Below, one piece after another: positions 32,333-41,084 of a stretch of 64,000 bases of DNA (position 1 is the first letter of the stretch; each line of letters begins with the position of its first letter). The position numbers were made by a program, and so were the translations under genes. The stretch is taken from positions 124,001-188,000 of the forward strand of contig NZ_FRCD01000001.1 in the NCBI RefSeq assembly GCF_900142785.1. The letters run 5' to 3'. The stretch is from Chryseobacterium carnipullorum. GTDB taxonomy: Bacteria > Bacteroidota > Bacteroidia > Flavobacteriales > Weeksellaceae. Below the pieces are notes generated by a model, which searched no databases, was not told the origin of the DNA, and was given only the letters and a program-made list of their open reading frames with translations.

Positions 32333-33650
32333 TATCTCTATTTTTTTGTTTATTCATTATTTCCCTGATCTTCTTTTCCTTCCAGGATTCTCCAACCCCA
32401 AAAACCTGAAATGCATGAGAAATCACCCCAATTCCCCATCCCAGCATCGGAAAATAAAACCAAAGATTTTTAGGAGACGTAATCAGGTTTAAAATGATCA
32501 AAAAGGGAATGATCGTACAGTAGGAAATCAGATTTCCATAAAAGCTTTTCAACTCCTTTACCCTTTTTTTAGCTTTTTCGTAGGATTCGTCGTCATCTTC
32601 AGTTTTTACACTGATTGTATTGGGTTTACTGGAAAGTATCGGAACTTTTACTTTAAAATAATCAGCCGATTTTTCAATGAAAACATTCTTTTTGGTAAGA
32701 AGGGCATAACGCTGAACAATATTGGCCAGTCCAATTCCGGCACTTTCCTTCATCTGCTCTCTTGCCTGGAGGTTATTTTCAATACAAAGCGTATCATTAT
32801 CTGAAAATATTTTGATGATTAAAGGTTTTGAAGAAGTAGCAAAATTATGTTTGATACAGTTTTCCAGCAACAGCTGAAGTGATAACGGCACTACATACCT
32901 TTTGTATTCTTCTTTTTTTACATCAAAAACAAAATCTACACTGTCCTCAAATCTGGTTTTCAAGAGGTCACAATAGGTTTTCGCAAATTCGATTTCGTCT
33001 TCCACCGTTACCAGCTCTTTATCTTTCTGTTCAAGTACATACCGGTAAATCTTTGACATAGAGGCCGTAAACTTCTGCGCCTGATTTGGATTTTCATCAA
33101 TGAGAGAACTTAAAACATTCAAAGAATTAAAGAGAAAATGAGGGTCCAGCTGATTTTTCAGACTTTCAAACTGTGCATTGGCCGACTTTGCGATCAGCTT
33201 CTGTTCCACCACTTCTTTTCTGGAAGTCTTCTTGAGCTCTTCCATGAATCCTTTTGCATGAAGAAACGCCGAAATCAAAAGAGCAATATTGATCATGAAC
33301 CAGTTGGTCGTAGCATATTCTTTAGAAAAAAAGGCCTCTGCTGTAGCCACTTGCTGAATCTCAACAAAATTGATATAGTTGCATACATAAACCAGAATAA
33401 AATTTCCTGCAATGATAGAAACCACACTTAAGGCAGTTCTTATTCCTGTTGTTTCAGACCAGGGAAACTTTTTATTAAGAAAATCATTAATAAAACCATT
33501 TCCGCATCCCAGAACAAAAGAATACATGGTAGAGATCGAAAGCGAAATCAAAAAATTGTGGAAATTCTTCTCTTTTGTAAAAAATAAGAAGAAAAATAAC
33601 GCTGTTCCCAACGATACCCAAAGTAAGATTATAAGTCCTTTACGTTTCAT
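32319..33650 (-). CDS. LytS-type sensor histidine kinase with a C-terminal 2TM domain
   Basis: 443 aa from MKRKGLIILLWVSL at 33650. Four N-terminal membrane helices (about 5-25, 35-55, 72-92, 117-132), a short coiled linker, a His_kinase domain with LDPHFLFNSLNVLSSL (phosphorylated H171), then an HATPase_c-like part (LLENCIKHNF, SAGIGLANIVQRY). A full 2TM domain follows (about 365-440, YEKAKKRVKELKSFYGNL to WKEKKIREIM), placing two more helices at the C-terminus. That is unusual for a histidine kinase. It should signal to the LytTR regulator at 29704. First gene of the operon. Confidence 0.92.
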   Translation of the reverse strand: MKRKGLIILLWVSLGTALFFFLFFTKEKNFHNFLISLSISTMYSFVLGCGNGFINDFLNKKFPWSETTGIRTALSVVSIIAGNFILVYVCNYINFVEIQQVATAEAFFSKEYATTNWFMINIALLISAFLHAKGFMEELKKTSRKEVVEQKLIAKSANAQFESLKNQLDPHFLFNSLNVLSSLIDENPNQAQKFTASMSKIYRYVLEQKDKELVTVEDEIEFAKTYCDLLKTRFEDSVDFVFDVKKEEYKRYVVPLSLQLLLENCIKHNFATSSKPLIIKIFSDNDTLCIENNLQAREQMKESAGIGLANIVQRYALLTKKNVFIEKSADYFKVKVPILSSKPNTISVKTEDDDESYEKAKKRVKELKSFYGNLISYCTIIPFLIILNLITSPKNLWFYFPMLGWGIGVISHAFQVFGVGESWKEKKIREIMNKQKNRDNGNF

Positions 33651-33667
33651 TATCGATTTTCTTGGTT

Positions 33668-33695
33668 CAAAATTAGTCTTTAATAAAGGTATCAA
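33668..33695 (-). promoter_or_regulatory. promoter of the 2TM/LytS/LytTR operon
   Basis: Leftward TTG (33695-33693), a 17-base spacer and TAATTTTG (33675-33668) fit the Bacteroidota -33/-7 pattern. The -7 box lies 18 bases before the kinase start. It is one of the best-formed promoters in the window. Confidence 0.6.
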
Positions 33696-33740
33696 AAATT
33701 ATTATTTACTGAAGGGCATCTTTTTCTTTCTGAATGGAAT

Positions 33741-33768
33741 AAAAAAGCCTTCCGTTTAAAGAAGGCCT
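33741..33768 (-). terminator. terminator of the AraC/TonB-receptor/TPR-like group
   Basis: GCCTTC (33747-33752) pairs with GAAGGC (33761-33766) around an 8-base loop. On the leftward strand it is followed by six T. It lies between the exported protein gene ending at 33780 and the kinase promoter. Confidence 0.75.
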
Positions 33769-33779
33769 GAATTCTATTG

Positions 33780-34430
33780 TTATTTTTCCTGCATACTCAG
33801 GAAATATTCCGCTTCTGCTTTACCCCAGTTAGGATCTAAAGATGTTTTTGGCTTGTAAGCGTTAAATTTTGCCAGTGCCTCTTTAAACATTTCCATTCCT
33901 TTTGTCTTGCTGCCGCCGTACTGTTCAGGTGTGAAATAAATGTCTTCTGCTTTGATAAGAGCGATTCTTGGGTTGGCCGGATCCAATTTCTCTGCAATAC
34001 CAAGTTCTTCCGTAGCTTTAGCACCATCGGTCATGTAACGCTGAGGAGGGTTCACCATCATTCTTAGAGATGCTGCCATTTTTCTCAACAAATGGATCTC
34101 TGCATTATCCGCTCCGGCAAGGTTTTGAGCACTTGCCAAATATTTATCTGCCTGTTCAGCGGTTTCATCCAGCGCCTGCATATTTCCGCTTCTCATCATC
34201 AGTCTTCCTTTTTGAATTTGTGAAAATGCAGCATAATAGGGAGGAAGCCATTTTGAACTTTCTTTGCTTCCAATTCTTTGAAAATCGTTCGCTAATGTCT
34301 GAAACTCTTCAGGCGTTTTACACGTTTCTGTTTTGGCGATTTTTTCAGCCATTATTTTTTCGTAATCTGTCTGTGCAAAAGCTGTTAAACTCATAAAAGC
34401 TAAAGCAAAGCTTAATAGGTATTTTTTCAT
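33780..34430 (-). CDS. exported TPR-like protein
   Basis: 216 aa with a signal peptide (MKKYLLSFALAFMSLTAFAQ). The mature part is helical, with tandem helix-turn-helix repeats (YYAAFSQIQKGRLMM, GADNAEIHLLRKMAAS, LDPANPRIALIKAEDIY), suggesting degenerate TPRs in the periplasm. It follows the TonB-dependent receptor by 81 bases in the same direction, so a role together with that receptor is plausible but unproven. Confidence 0.85.
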   Translation of the reverse strand: MKKYLLSFALAFMSLTAFAQTDYEKIMAEKIAKTETCKTPEEFQTLANDFQRIGSKESSKWLPPYYAAFSQIQKGRLMMRSGNMQALDETAEQADKYLASAQNLAGADNAEIHLLRKMAASLRMMVNPPQRYMTDGAKATEELGIAEKLDPANPRIALIKAEDIYFTPEQYGGSKTKGMEMFKEALAKFNAYKPKTSLDPNWGKAEAEYFLSMQEK

Positions 34431-34510
34431 TGTATCAATTTTTTAAAGTTAGTTAATTGTAAATCCGAAGTTATGTATTTTGTAATGATTGTGAGATTCG
34501 TTGTTTCTAT

Positions 34511-36754
34511 TTATAAATTATTATTGATGGCATCCTGGGTTCTGTCTACTCCAAAGCTAATGAAGGCTCCCACAAATACAAAGGTATTGACTGGTGGAAC
34601 TACGGATGAGCTTCTCGTTCCGTCGAGAGAAAAATTATAGCCGTAAATATTTTTTGATCCTAAAACATTGGAAACACTTAATACAAGAACAGTAAATGCT
34701 TTCGCATCTTTCTTTCCCAGGTTTGGAAGATAATTAAAGCTGATATTAAGGGCATTGTAGTCTTTTAATTTTCCTTCATTTCTGATGTAATTGACCACAT
34801 TGCTGTTTTCCGTTTTCGTTGCAATGTCATAGTAAGGGCGTCCTTTAGAATAGGTATAAGATAAATTGACCCCTAATTTCCATTCCGGAATAAATCTTTT
34901 GGCAACAGCAGAAAGAGTATGGGCAGAAGCGAAATTTGGCCTTAAGCTTACCGGATAATTGGTAAAGTCTCTTTTTGAATCAAGGAAGGAATAACTGATC
35001 CAGTAATCAATGTTTTCAAGCGTCTTTTTATCTCTCCAGAAAAGTTCCAGTCCTTTGGCGTATCCGTAACCATTATTGTTCAAAGCAGTTTGTACCTGCT
35101 GATTCTGTTCCTTATTCGGCGTGATATTATAGGTCTTGATCAGCTGGTCGTATTTTTTATAAAAAGCTTCAAAACGAAGGTTTCTTCCTTCTGATGATCT
35201 TTGAACCTGGAAAATATAGTGTTGTGACTTCTGAAAGTCAAGATCTGCCGGTCCGTTGATGTATTTACTTTCAGGATTCTGATAAAACAATCCGTAGGCG
35301 AAGGAAGTCGTCCAGTCTTTTGCAAGGCGGTAAGCCAGTGCGAAACGTGGAGCAATATTACTTTTTTCCAGAAAAGAAGAATGTTCTGCCCTTAGTCCTA
35401 TTTTTGCAGACAATGCATTGCTGAATCCAAGATCTGTCTCTACAAAAGCAGCGGATATCAGATCTTTATAATCTTTCTGTACTTGTCCAAAGTTCAGTTT
35501 TTCATCCGTATTATTCATTTCAAATCCTGCTCTTAACGCACTGATTTTATTCATTTTCCTTTCAAGAACAGCTTTAAAATTAATATAATTTCCATCTGTT
35601 AATAGTTTCGTTGCTTCTGACTCGATGTCATTCTTTTCTGTAGAAAAGTTAAGGTCCGATCTGTTGTAAGAATAAGAAGTTCCTGCATTCAGAAGATACT
35701 TCCCGAATTTCTGTTTAAAAGAGAGGTTGTGGTACGTATTCTTTCCTTTCAGCCTTATAAGAGCAAAATCATATCCCGGTTCTAATCCTTCTGTTCGCAC
35801 TCCCATTTTGTTGGAGTCATACATTCCATAGTATTTGAAAAATCCCCCGGATTTGGTTTTGATTCTGAAATTAAAATCACCGTTTAAGCCTTGTGGAGCA
35901 TTGATAAAGTCTGTATTAAAATTAAAAACCTTCTGCATAACACTTAGCAGTGAATAGCCTAAACTCGCTCCGAAAGAATGGGTTTTATCATCACTGAGTT
36001 TCTGAAATCCTGCATTCAGAAAAATAGGAGAAATTCCCAGATCATAAGAACTCTGGTCAGGAAGATCTACACTTTCCAGCATCAGCGCGCCTGAAAGCGC
36101 CTGACCGTATAATGCAGAATATCCGCCACTTGAAAAAACATTCCCTTTGAAAAGAGAGGTATTGAAACGGTCTCTTCCTGCAATTCCCGGAACGGAGTTG
36201 GAAAAATAATTGTTGATCAGGCTTCCATCCATAAAGATCTTGGACTCTGTTCCTGTTCCTCCTCTGATGAAAAGCCCTTCTGTTTCGCCCACTTTCTGAA
36301 CGCCCGGAAGGTAATTTAAAGCCGAAGAAATCTGGCCATCAGCTCCTGCCGTCGTGTAGATATCAATTGGAGTAAGCAATGCGGTGGCTCTCTTCTTGTC
36401 ACTGGCTTCTATAGAACCTGCAGAAACGACGACCGCATCGATTTCGCTGATCTGTTCTTTAAGTTCTGCATTGACTGAAATATCCTGATGATCAATTACT
36501 ATTGATTTTTCAACATTCTGGTACTTGGGATGGGTAAATGTCAGAACATGATTTCCCTTTTCTGAGGTCTCAAAAGAAAAGTTTCCCTGTGCATCAGTGG
36601 TAGCCCCATCATAGGTGTCTTTTAAGGTTACATTGATTTCATTGACCCCTTTACTTTTAAAAGTGACCTTTCCTGAGATCTTAATCTGCGAATATCCTGC
36701 AATAAAGGATAGAAATGCAATCAGAAGTAAAAGTTTTTTTCCTTGTGTGTTCAT
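34511..36754 (-). CDS. TonB-dependent outer-membrane receptor with CarboxypepD_reg-like domain
   Basis: 747 aa from MNTQGKKLLLLIAFLSFIAG (start 36754). The frame extends 27 codons upstream, but only this start gives a good signal peptide. After it come a carboxypeptidase-regulatory-like beta-sandwich (about 24-105, ITLKD-type strands and TDAQGNFSFETSEKGNHVL), the plug domain (about 110-230, TALLTPIDIYTTAGADGQIS, GLFIRGG) and a beta-barrel ending in an aromatic strand. The ligand is unknown. An AraC regulator is directly upstream, so expression may respond to a small molecule. Confidence 0.94.
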   Translation of the reverse strand: MNTQGKKLLLLIAFLSFIAGYSQIKISGKVTFKSKGVNEINVTLKDTYDGATTDAQGNFSFETSEKGNHVLTFTHPKYQNVEKSIVIDHQDISVNAELKEQISEIDAVVVSAGSIEASDKKRATALLTPIDIYTTAGADGQISSALNYLPGVQKVGETEGLFIRGGTGTESKIFMDGSLINNYFSNSVPGIAGRDRFNTSLFKGNVFSSGGYSALYGQALSGALMLESVDLPDQSSYDLGISPIFLNAGFQKLSDDKTHSFGASLGYSLLSVMQKVFNFNTDFINAPQGLNGDFNFRIKTKSGGFFKYYGMYDSNKMGVRTEGLEPGYDFALIRLKGKNTYHNLSFKQKFGKYLLNAGTSYSYNRSDLNFSTEKNDIESEATKLLTDGNYINFKAVLERKMNKISALRAGFEMNNTDEKLNFGQVQKDYKDLISAAFVETDLGFSNALSAKIGLRAEHSSFLEKSNIAPRFALAYRLAKDWTTSFAYGLFYQNPESKYINGPADLDFQKSQHYIFQVQRSSEGRNLRFEAFYKKYDQLIKTYNITPNKEQNQQVQTALNNNGYGYAKGLELFWRDKKTLENIDYWISYSFLDSKRDFTNYPVSLRPNFASAHTLSAVAKRFIPEWKLGVNLSYTYSKGRPYYDIATKTENSNVVNYIRNEGKLKDYNALNISFNYLPNLGKKDAKAFTVLVLSVSNVLGSKNIYGYNFSLDGTRSSSVVPPVNTFVFVGAFISFGVDRTQDAINNNL

Positions 36755-36771
36755 GGAGTTAATTTTCGGAT

Positions 36772-36779
36772 CAAAAATA
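36772..36779 (-). promoter_or_regulatory. candidate -7 element for the TonB receptor gene
   Basis: Leftward TATTTTTG matches TAnnTTTG, 18 bases before the receptor start at 36754. It suggests the receptor has its own promoter apart from the AraC gene. Confidence 0.45.
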
Positions 36780-36846
36780 GGACGCAACAGGCCTTTCTTT
36801 ATAATAAATTTTACTGAAAGGCATACTTTGACCACTGAATGGTAAA

Positions 36847-37749
36847 TTAGTGAATGGGGATGCAGAAATCTACCTGCATTTTACCTTCGGGATGTTCTTT
36901 AAAATTTGAATGATAGATCTCAAAAGGGAACGATTTTCTCATGGAATAGTGATGCTCGTTCATCCATAAAAACAGGGAAACCCAGCATTGTTCGAAGTCA
37001 TCAAGTGTACATTCTCCGCTTCCTACAATATATTTCCCGGCATCAGTGGTCTCTGAAAAAACAACTCCATTCTGCTCCTCCAGTTTTTCATCCAAAAGCA
37101 TACACGCATGAATTCTTACCTTGTCAGCGGGAGTTACTTTGAAACTATCATGGTACACGGAAATCATTTTGACATTGTCACGGGGAAATAAATGTTTCTT
37201 TTTCGCCCATTCTATGAGCACATTAAAAGAAGATTCCACATTAGCAACTCCTAAACTCATTACTGAAGCCAGATTCATTTCCGGCAGTTCTTTTACTTCA
37301 ATCTTTAAATTCATTTTTGTCCATTTTAACAGGTTTTCGACATGGCAAATGTATTGACTGAAAACTGTATCAACGTGTCCGTTTTTGCCAGATATCTGTA
37401 AAATCTTGTGAAACGTTTCGGGAGCTGAGTTCCGGAATGCAGAAGGAGCCATTCCATAGTATTTTTTAAAAGTTTTACTGAATACAGAATGATTGGAAAA
37501 TCCAAGATCAAGATAGATCTCTTTCATTTTCATATCCTTCTTTACAGATAAGTAAAAGGCGCTTTTTTCTGTTTTCTTTCTTATGATATAGTTCTGGAGC
37601 GTCTCTCCGGTAATAAGCTTAAATATCCTGTGAAAATGGAAGGAAGAATACATCCCGATTTCTGCAATTTTTTCCAAAGAGAGATCATCCTCCAGATGAT
37701 TATCAATATAACGGATCGCTTTTATGATTCTTTTTTTGTGTTCTTCCAT
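36847..37749 (-). CDS. AraC family transcriptional regulator with GyrI-like effector domain
   Basis: 300 aa from MEEHKKRIIKAIRYIDNHL (37749). Here the HTH is N-terminal: two helix-turn-helix motifs around IAEIGMYSSFHFHRIFK and YLDLGFSNHSVFSKTFKKYYG. A C-terminal GyrI/SOUL-like small-molecule-binding domain follows (about 150-300, IEVKELPEMNLASVMSLGVA; FPFEIYHSN; MQVDFCIPI). This is the Rob/MarR-like layout, common for multidrug or metabolite sensing. It is divergent from sodC and upstream of the TonB receptor, its likeliest target. Confidence 0.92.
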   Translation of the reverse strand: MEEHKKRIIKAIRYIDNHLEDDLSLEKIAEIGMYSSFHFHRIFKLITGETLQNYIIRKKTEKSAFYLSVKKDMKMKEIYLDLGFSNHSVFSKTFKKYYGMAPSAFRNSAPETFHKILQISGKNGHVDTVFSQYICHVENLLKWTKMNLKIEVKELPEMNLASVMSLGVANVESSFNVLIEWAKKKHLFPRDNVKMISVYHDSFKVTPADKVRIHACMLLDEKLEEQNGVVFSETTDAGKYIVGSGECTLDDFEQCWVSLFLWMNEHHYSMRKSFPFEIYHSNFKEHPEGKMQVDFCIPIH

Positions 37750-37898
37750 TTTAAAAAGGTGCTGATGGGTAAAGGTATCAAGATACACAGAATTTCACTT
37801 GTCCTATATTGCTGTTTTTGAAAAAAGGATTGAAATCATAAAGTGTTTCGGAAAATGTTTTATAAATTTAACGGTATAATCACTTTAAAATCATTTAA

Positions 37899-38402
37899 AT
37901 GAAAGTACAAACATTAGGACTATTGGCGGGTTGTGCGTTTTTAGCGGCTTCATGCTGCACGACAAAAACGTACAATGTCAACGCTAAGAGTGGAACACAG
38001 ACTGGCGGAACCGCCAAGTTTACCCAAAAAGGAGAAGAGGTGATCATGAAACTTGAAGTAACAAGTCTTACCCCAGGTATTCATGCCGTACATATCCATG
38101 AAAAAGGCGACTGCTCTGCAGCGGATGGAACTTCTACAGGAGGGCACTGGAATCCAGCTAAAGACGACCACGGAAAGTGGGGTGCTGAGCATTTTCATAT
38201 GGGAGATATAGGAAATTTAACGGCTGACCAGAGTGGAAAGGCTGTCCTTACTTTCAAAACGAATAAATGGTGTCTTGGATGTACGGATGAATCTAAAAAC
38301 ATCATCGGAAAAGGCCTTATCATCCATGCTGCGGCAGATGACTTCCATACCCAACCTACAGGGAATGCAGGAGGAAGAGTGGGATGTGTAGAAATTAAAT
38401 AA
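37899..38402 (+). CDS. sodC: Cu/Zn superoxide dismutase lipoprotein
   Basis: 167 aa with a lipoprotein-type signal ending in FLAASCC, so it is envelope-anchored. Converts superoxide to H2O2 and O2. The copper ligands HAVHIHEKGDC (about 85-95), GGHWNP with the bridging His, HFHMGD and IIHAAADDFHT are visible, as is GNAGGRVGC with the active-site Arg and the disulfide Cys. Length is normal. An AraC regulator is divergent. Terminator shared with prc. Confidence 0.94.
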   Translation: MKVQTLGLLAGCAFLAASCCTTKTYNVNAKSGTQTGGTAKFTQKGEEVIMKLEVTSLTPGIHAVHIHEKGDCSAADGTSTGGHWNPAKDDHGKWGAEHFHMGDIGNLTADQSGKAVLTFKTNKWCLGCTDESKNIIGKGLIIHAAADDFHTQPTGNAGGRVGCVEIK

Positions 38403-38421
38403 TACCTCTATGCCATAAAAA

Positions 38422-38450
38422 AAACCGCTGATTTCCATCAGCGGTTTTTT
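38422..38450. terminator. bidirectional terminator between sodC and prc
   Basis: ACCGCTGAT (38424-38432) pairs with ATCAGCGGT (38437-38445) around TTCC, with A and T runs on both sides. It serves both convergent genes. Confidence 0.9.
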
Positions 38451-38455
38451 TGTTT

Positions 38456-40585
38456 TTATGATTTTGTTCCCATATCGGAAACGATATTCATTGCTTCCTG
38501 CAGGTATGGATCTTTTTTGAGATTTTTGATCCACATTTCAGATTTTTTCTTGAAAGCTTCATCTTTTTTCTCCCTTTCGATCTCGCCAGGGAACATCGTG
38601 AACTTAAGACCGTTCTCAAACTTGCTTAAAGCTTTGAATTTCTCGATCTGAGCTTTTCTCTGCTTCATCAGTTCATTGAACTTATTGATATTAAGCGTGA
38701 TGTTTTCTTCTTTATCAAGCTTTTCTCTCCACTGGGCAGATTCAAGAAGAAGCTGATAGTTGTTATTTTTAGCCATTCTGTCGGCACTTGCTTTTTCCAG
38801 AGCCTGAATATTAAAATAATTCAGTTTTTGGAATTTAGTTCCCGGAATTTTATCCCATGCTAAGGCAAAATCATCATATCGCTCTCCTACTTCTGCATAG
38901 GTAAAGAAATCTTTCATCTGGATATCAGAAACAATTCCTTTTCTCTGCGTAGATTCTCCTGTGATTCTGTAGAACTTCTGAATCGTCAGTTTTAAAGATC
39001 CGAAATCATCTTCTGTATTTAAGAATCTGTTCAGATCTACAAAAGTCTGTACGGTTCCTTTTCCGAATGACTGTGGCGAACCAATGATCATTGCTCTGCC
39101 GTAATCCTGCATTACTCCTGCCAGAATCTCAGAAGCTGAAGCGGAAAGCTCATTCTGCATAATCACCAATGGTCCGGTCCAGATAGGCGTTTCATTTTTA
39201 TTCTTCAAAGTCTGGATCTTTCCGTTACCGTCTTTTACCTGAACATAAGGTCCTGCATCCATGAAAAGTCCCATGATATCCCCTACTTCAGTTAATGATC
39301 CTCCTCCATTATTTCTAAGGTCAAGAACAATTCCTTCAATATTCTGTCCTTTCAGTTTAATGATTTCATTTTTGATGTCGTCCGAAGCATTTCTTCCTTT
39401 AGCATCTTCAAAATCAGCATTAAAGCTTGGTAAATTGATAAATCCGTATTTCTTGCCGTTTGGAGAGTTCACTACAATACTTCTTGCGAAGGTATCTTCA
39501 ATCGCTACTTCCTCACGGATCATGGTAACATCTTTTGTTGTTCCGTCTTTTTTCTGAACAGTAAGGGTTACAGGTGTTCCTTTTTCTCCTCTGATCAGTC
39601 TTACTGCTTCATCGGAAAGCATTCCTACAACATTGACGGCGTCATCTTTCGGCTTCGATTTTACTTTTAAGATCTTGTCCCCCTCAGAAAGCTGTTTAGA
39701 TTTCCAGGCTGGTGCACCAATCGTTAAAGCCCCGAGATACAGATTTCCTTTTTTCTCCTGAATAATAGCTCCGATACCAATCACTTTTCCAGTGAATTGA
39801 GTATCAAAATCTTCTTTATCTTTTGGAGAATAATAGTTCGTGTGCGGATCGAAAACTTCTGTATATGCATTCATATACACGGTAAACCAATCCATTTTCT
39901 TTCTCTTTTTGAACCTTGTGAAGGTGTCTTTTACAAGGTCTTTCACTTCATCAGTTGCCTTTTTGATCTTCTGATCCTGGGTAAGCGGCTGATACTTGAT
40001 TGTATCTTTCAACTTGTATTTCTGAACAGAATCTTTCTTCTCTTTCTGAGCTTCTTCTTTGCTGTTCATAGACTCAACCTCCTGAAGAATATTATACTTA
40101 ATATATTTTCTCCACTCATTATACTGTTCCTGCTTATTGGCAGGTACTTTTTTAAGCTTCGGTTCAAGCGTCAGTGATTCTTCTTCCTGAAGATTGATGG
40201 GCTTGCTGAAAATATCCTGAGTTATCTTATCTATTTCATCTACCCTCTGATACAATCTGTCGATGGTCAGTTTATAGAATATCAGATCTCCCTGGCTGAT
40301 ATAGTCGTCAAGCTTTGTTTCATGCTTGCCGAATTCGTCCATATCCGACTGAAGGAAATATCTTTTTGCGGGATCTACCAGCTCAAAATAATGTTTATAA
40401 ACGTCCTTGGAATAGGCATCATTGATGGGTTTCGGGCTGTAATGTAAATAAGAAAGTGTATTCTTTACACTCACCATGATCGTCTGCATCTTTTCATCGT
40501 CATTCTTTGGCGAGTTGAAACAAAACATTAGACTTGTCAATGGAATTAGGAGTAAAAATTTATTCAGTTTGAAATTTTTCCACAT
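38456..40585 (-). CDS. prc: carboxy-terminal processing protease, Prc/tail-specific (S41)
   Basis: 709 aa, N-terminal hydrophobic signal (FLLLIPLTSLMF). Periplasmic protease that cuts proteins at C-terminal tails. Order: N-terminal TSP-N helical domain (to about 220), PDZ domain (about 250-340, IGIGAIIQEKKGNLYL), S41 catalytic core with the Ser in QNELSASASEIL and the Lys in GSPQSFGKGTVQ, and a C-terminal DUF3340-type helical part. Length matches E. coli Prc (682 aa). It ends at the sodC terminator. Confidence 0.95.
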   Translation of the reverse strand: MWKNFKLNKFLLLIPLTSLMFCFNSPKNDDEKMQTIMVSVKNTLSYLHYSPKPINDAYSKDVYKHYFELVDPAKRYFLQSDMDEFGKHETKLDDYISQGDLIFYKLTIDRLYQRVDEIDKITQDIFSKPINLQEEESLTLEPKLKKVPANKQEQYNEWRKYIKYNILQEVESMNSKEEAQKEKKDSVQKYKLKDTIKYQPLTQDQKIKKATDEVKDLVKDTFTRFKKRKKMDWFTVYMNAYTEVFDPHTNYYSPKDKEDFDTQFTGKVIGIGAIIQEKKGNLYLGALTIGAPAWKSKQLSEGDKILKVKSKPKDDAVNVVGMLSDEAVRLIRGEKGTPVTLTVQKKDGTTKDVTMIREEVAIEDTFARSIVVNSPNGKKYGFINLPSFNADFEDAKGRNASDDIKNEIIKLKGQNIEGIVLDLRNNGGGSLTEVGDIMGLFMDAGPYVQVKDGNGKIQTLKNKNETPIWTGPLVIMQNELSASASEILAGVMQDYGRAMIIGSPQSFGKGTVQTFVDLNRFLNTEDDFGSLKLTIQKFYRITGESTQRKGIVSDIQMKDFFTYAEVGERYDDFALAWDKIPGTKFQKLNYFNIQALEKASADRMAKNNNYQLLLESAQWREKLDKEENITLNINKFNELMKQRKAQIEKFKALSKFENGLKFTMFPGEIEREKKDEAFKKKSEMWIKNLKKDPYLQEAMNIVSDMGTKS

Positions 40586-41084
40586 AAACTGTCTTTATTT
40601 ATTGATTTTTTTAAAAATATATACTACAATTAGTAGCAGCAATTAATTCGCTGTTACAAACTATCAAATTTAATACCTTATTTACAATTATCGGATAGTT
40701 TTGAATGTTTTTTATTAAAAGCAGAGCAGTGCAATAACTGTTATTTGAAACTTATTGAATTACTGAACTTATAATCAACAGATTATAAACCATTTGAATC
40801 AATTCTTAATATTTTCCCGATCTGTTGATCATTAGTGAATTCCAAATATTTATTCATCAGATAAGTTTAGGCTAAATACAATCTTAAACCTATTAAAAAG
40901 ACTCTTTTCCACCATTGCTTTTTCATTCTTTTTCCTGTCCGGGACAAACGTATATTTTATGAAATTGCATTTATCTTCAAAACTTTTTAATTAAATTTGA
41001 AGGGTGGGAATTTTTCTTTTCTGTCAAAAAAGACAGAGGAAAGGTCCTTATCTGAGCAATTTATGCTAAAATTAAACTTATTTT
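40586..41084. other. 499-base non-coding region between prc and surE
   Basis: AT-rich DNA between divergent genes. It holds a leftward TAAATTTG box at 40665-40672 (possible prc promoter), a rightward one at 40992-40999, and an imperfect hairpin at 41016-41043 (CTTTTCTGTC / GACAGAGGAAAG) in the expected surE leader. Nothing else recognisable; no open frame that looks coding. Confidence 0.6.
40965..40999 (+). promoter_or_regulatory. candidate promoter of surE
   Basis: TTG (40965-40967) and TAAATTTG (40992-40999) are separated by 24 bases, slightly more than usual. The transcript would have a leader of about 80 bases containing the hairpin at 41016-41043. Confidence 0.4.
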
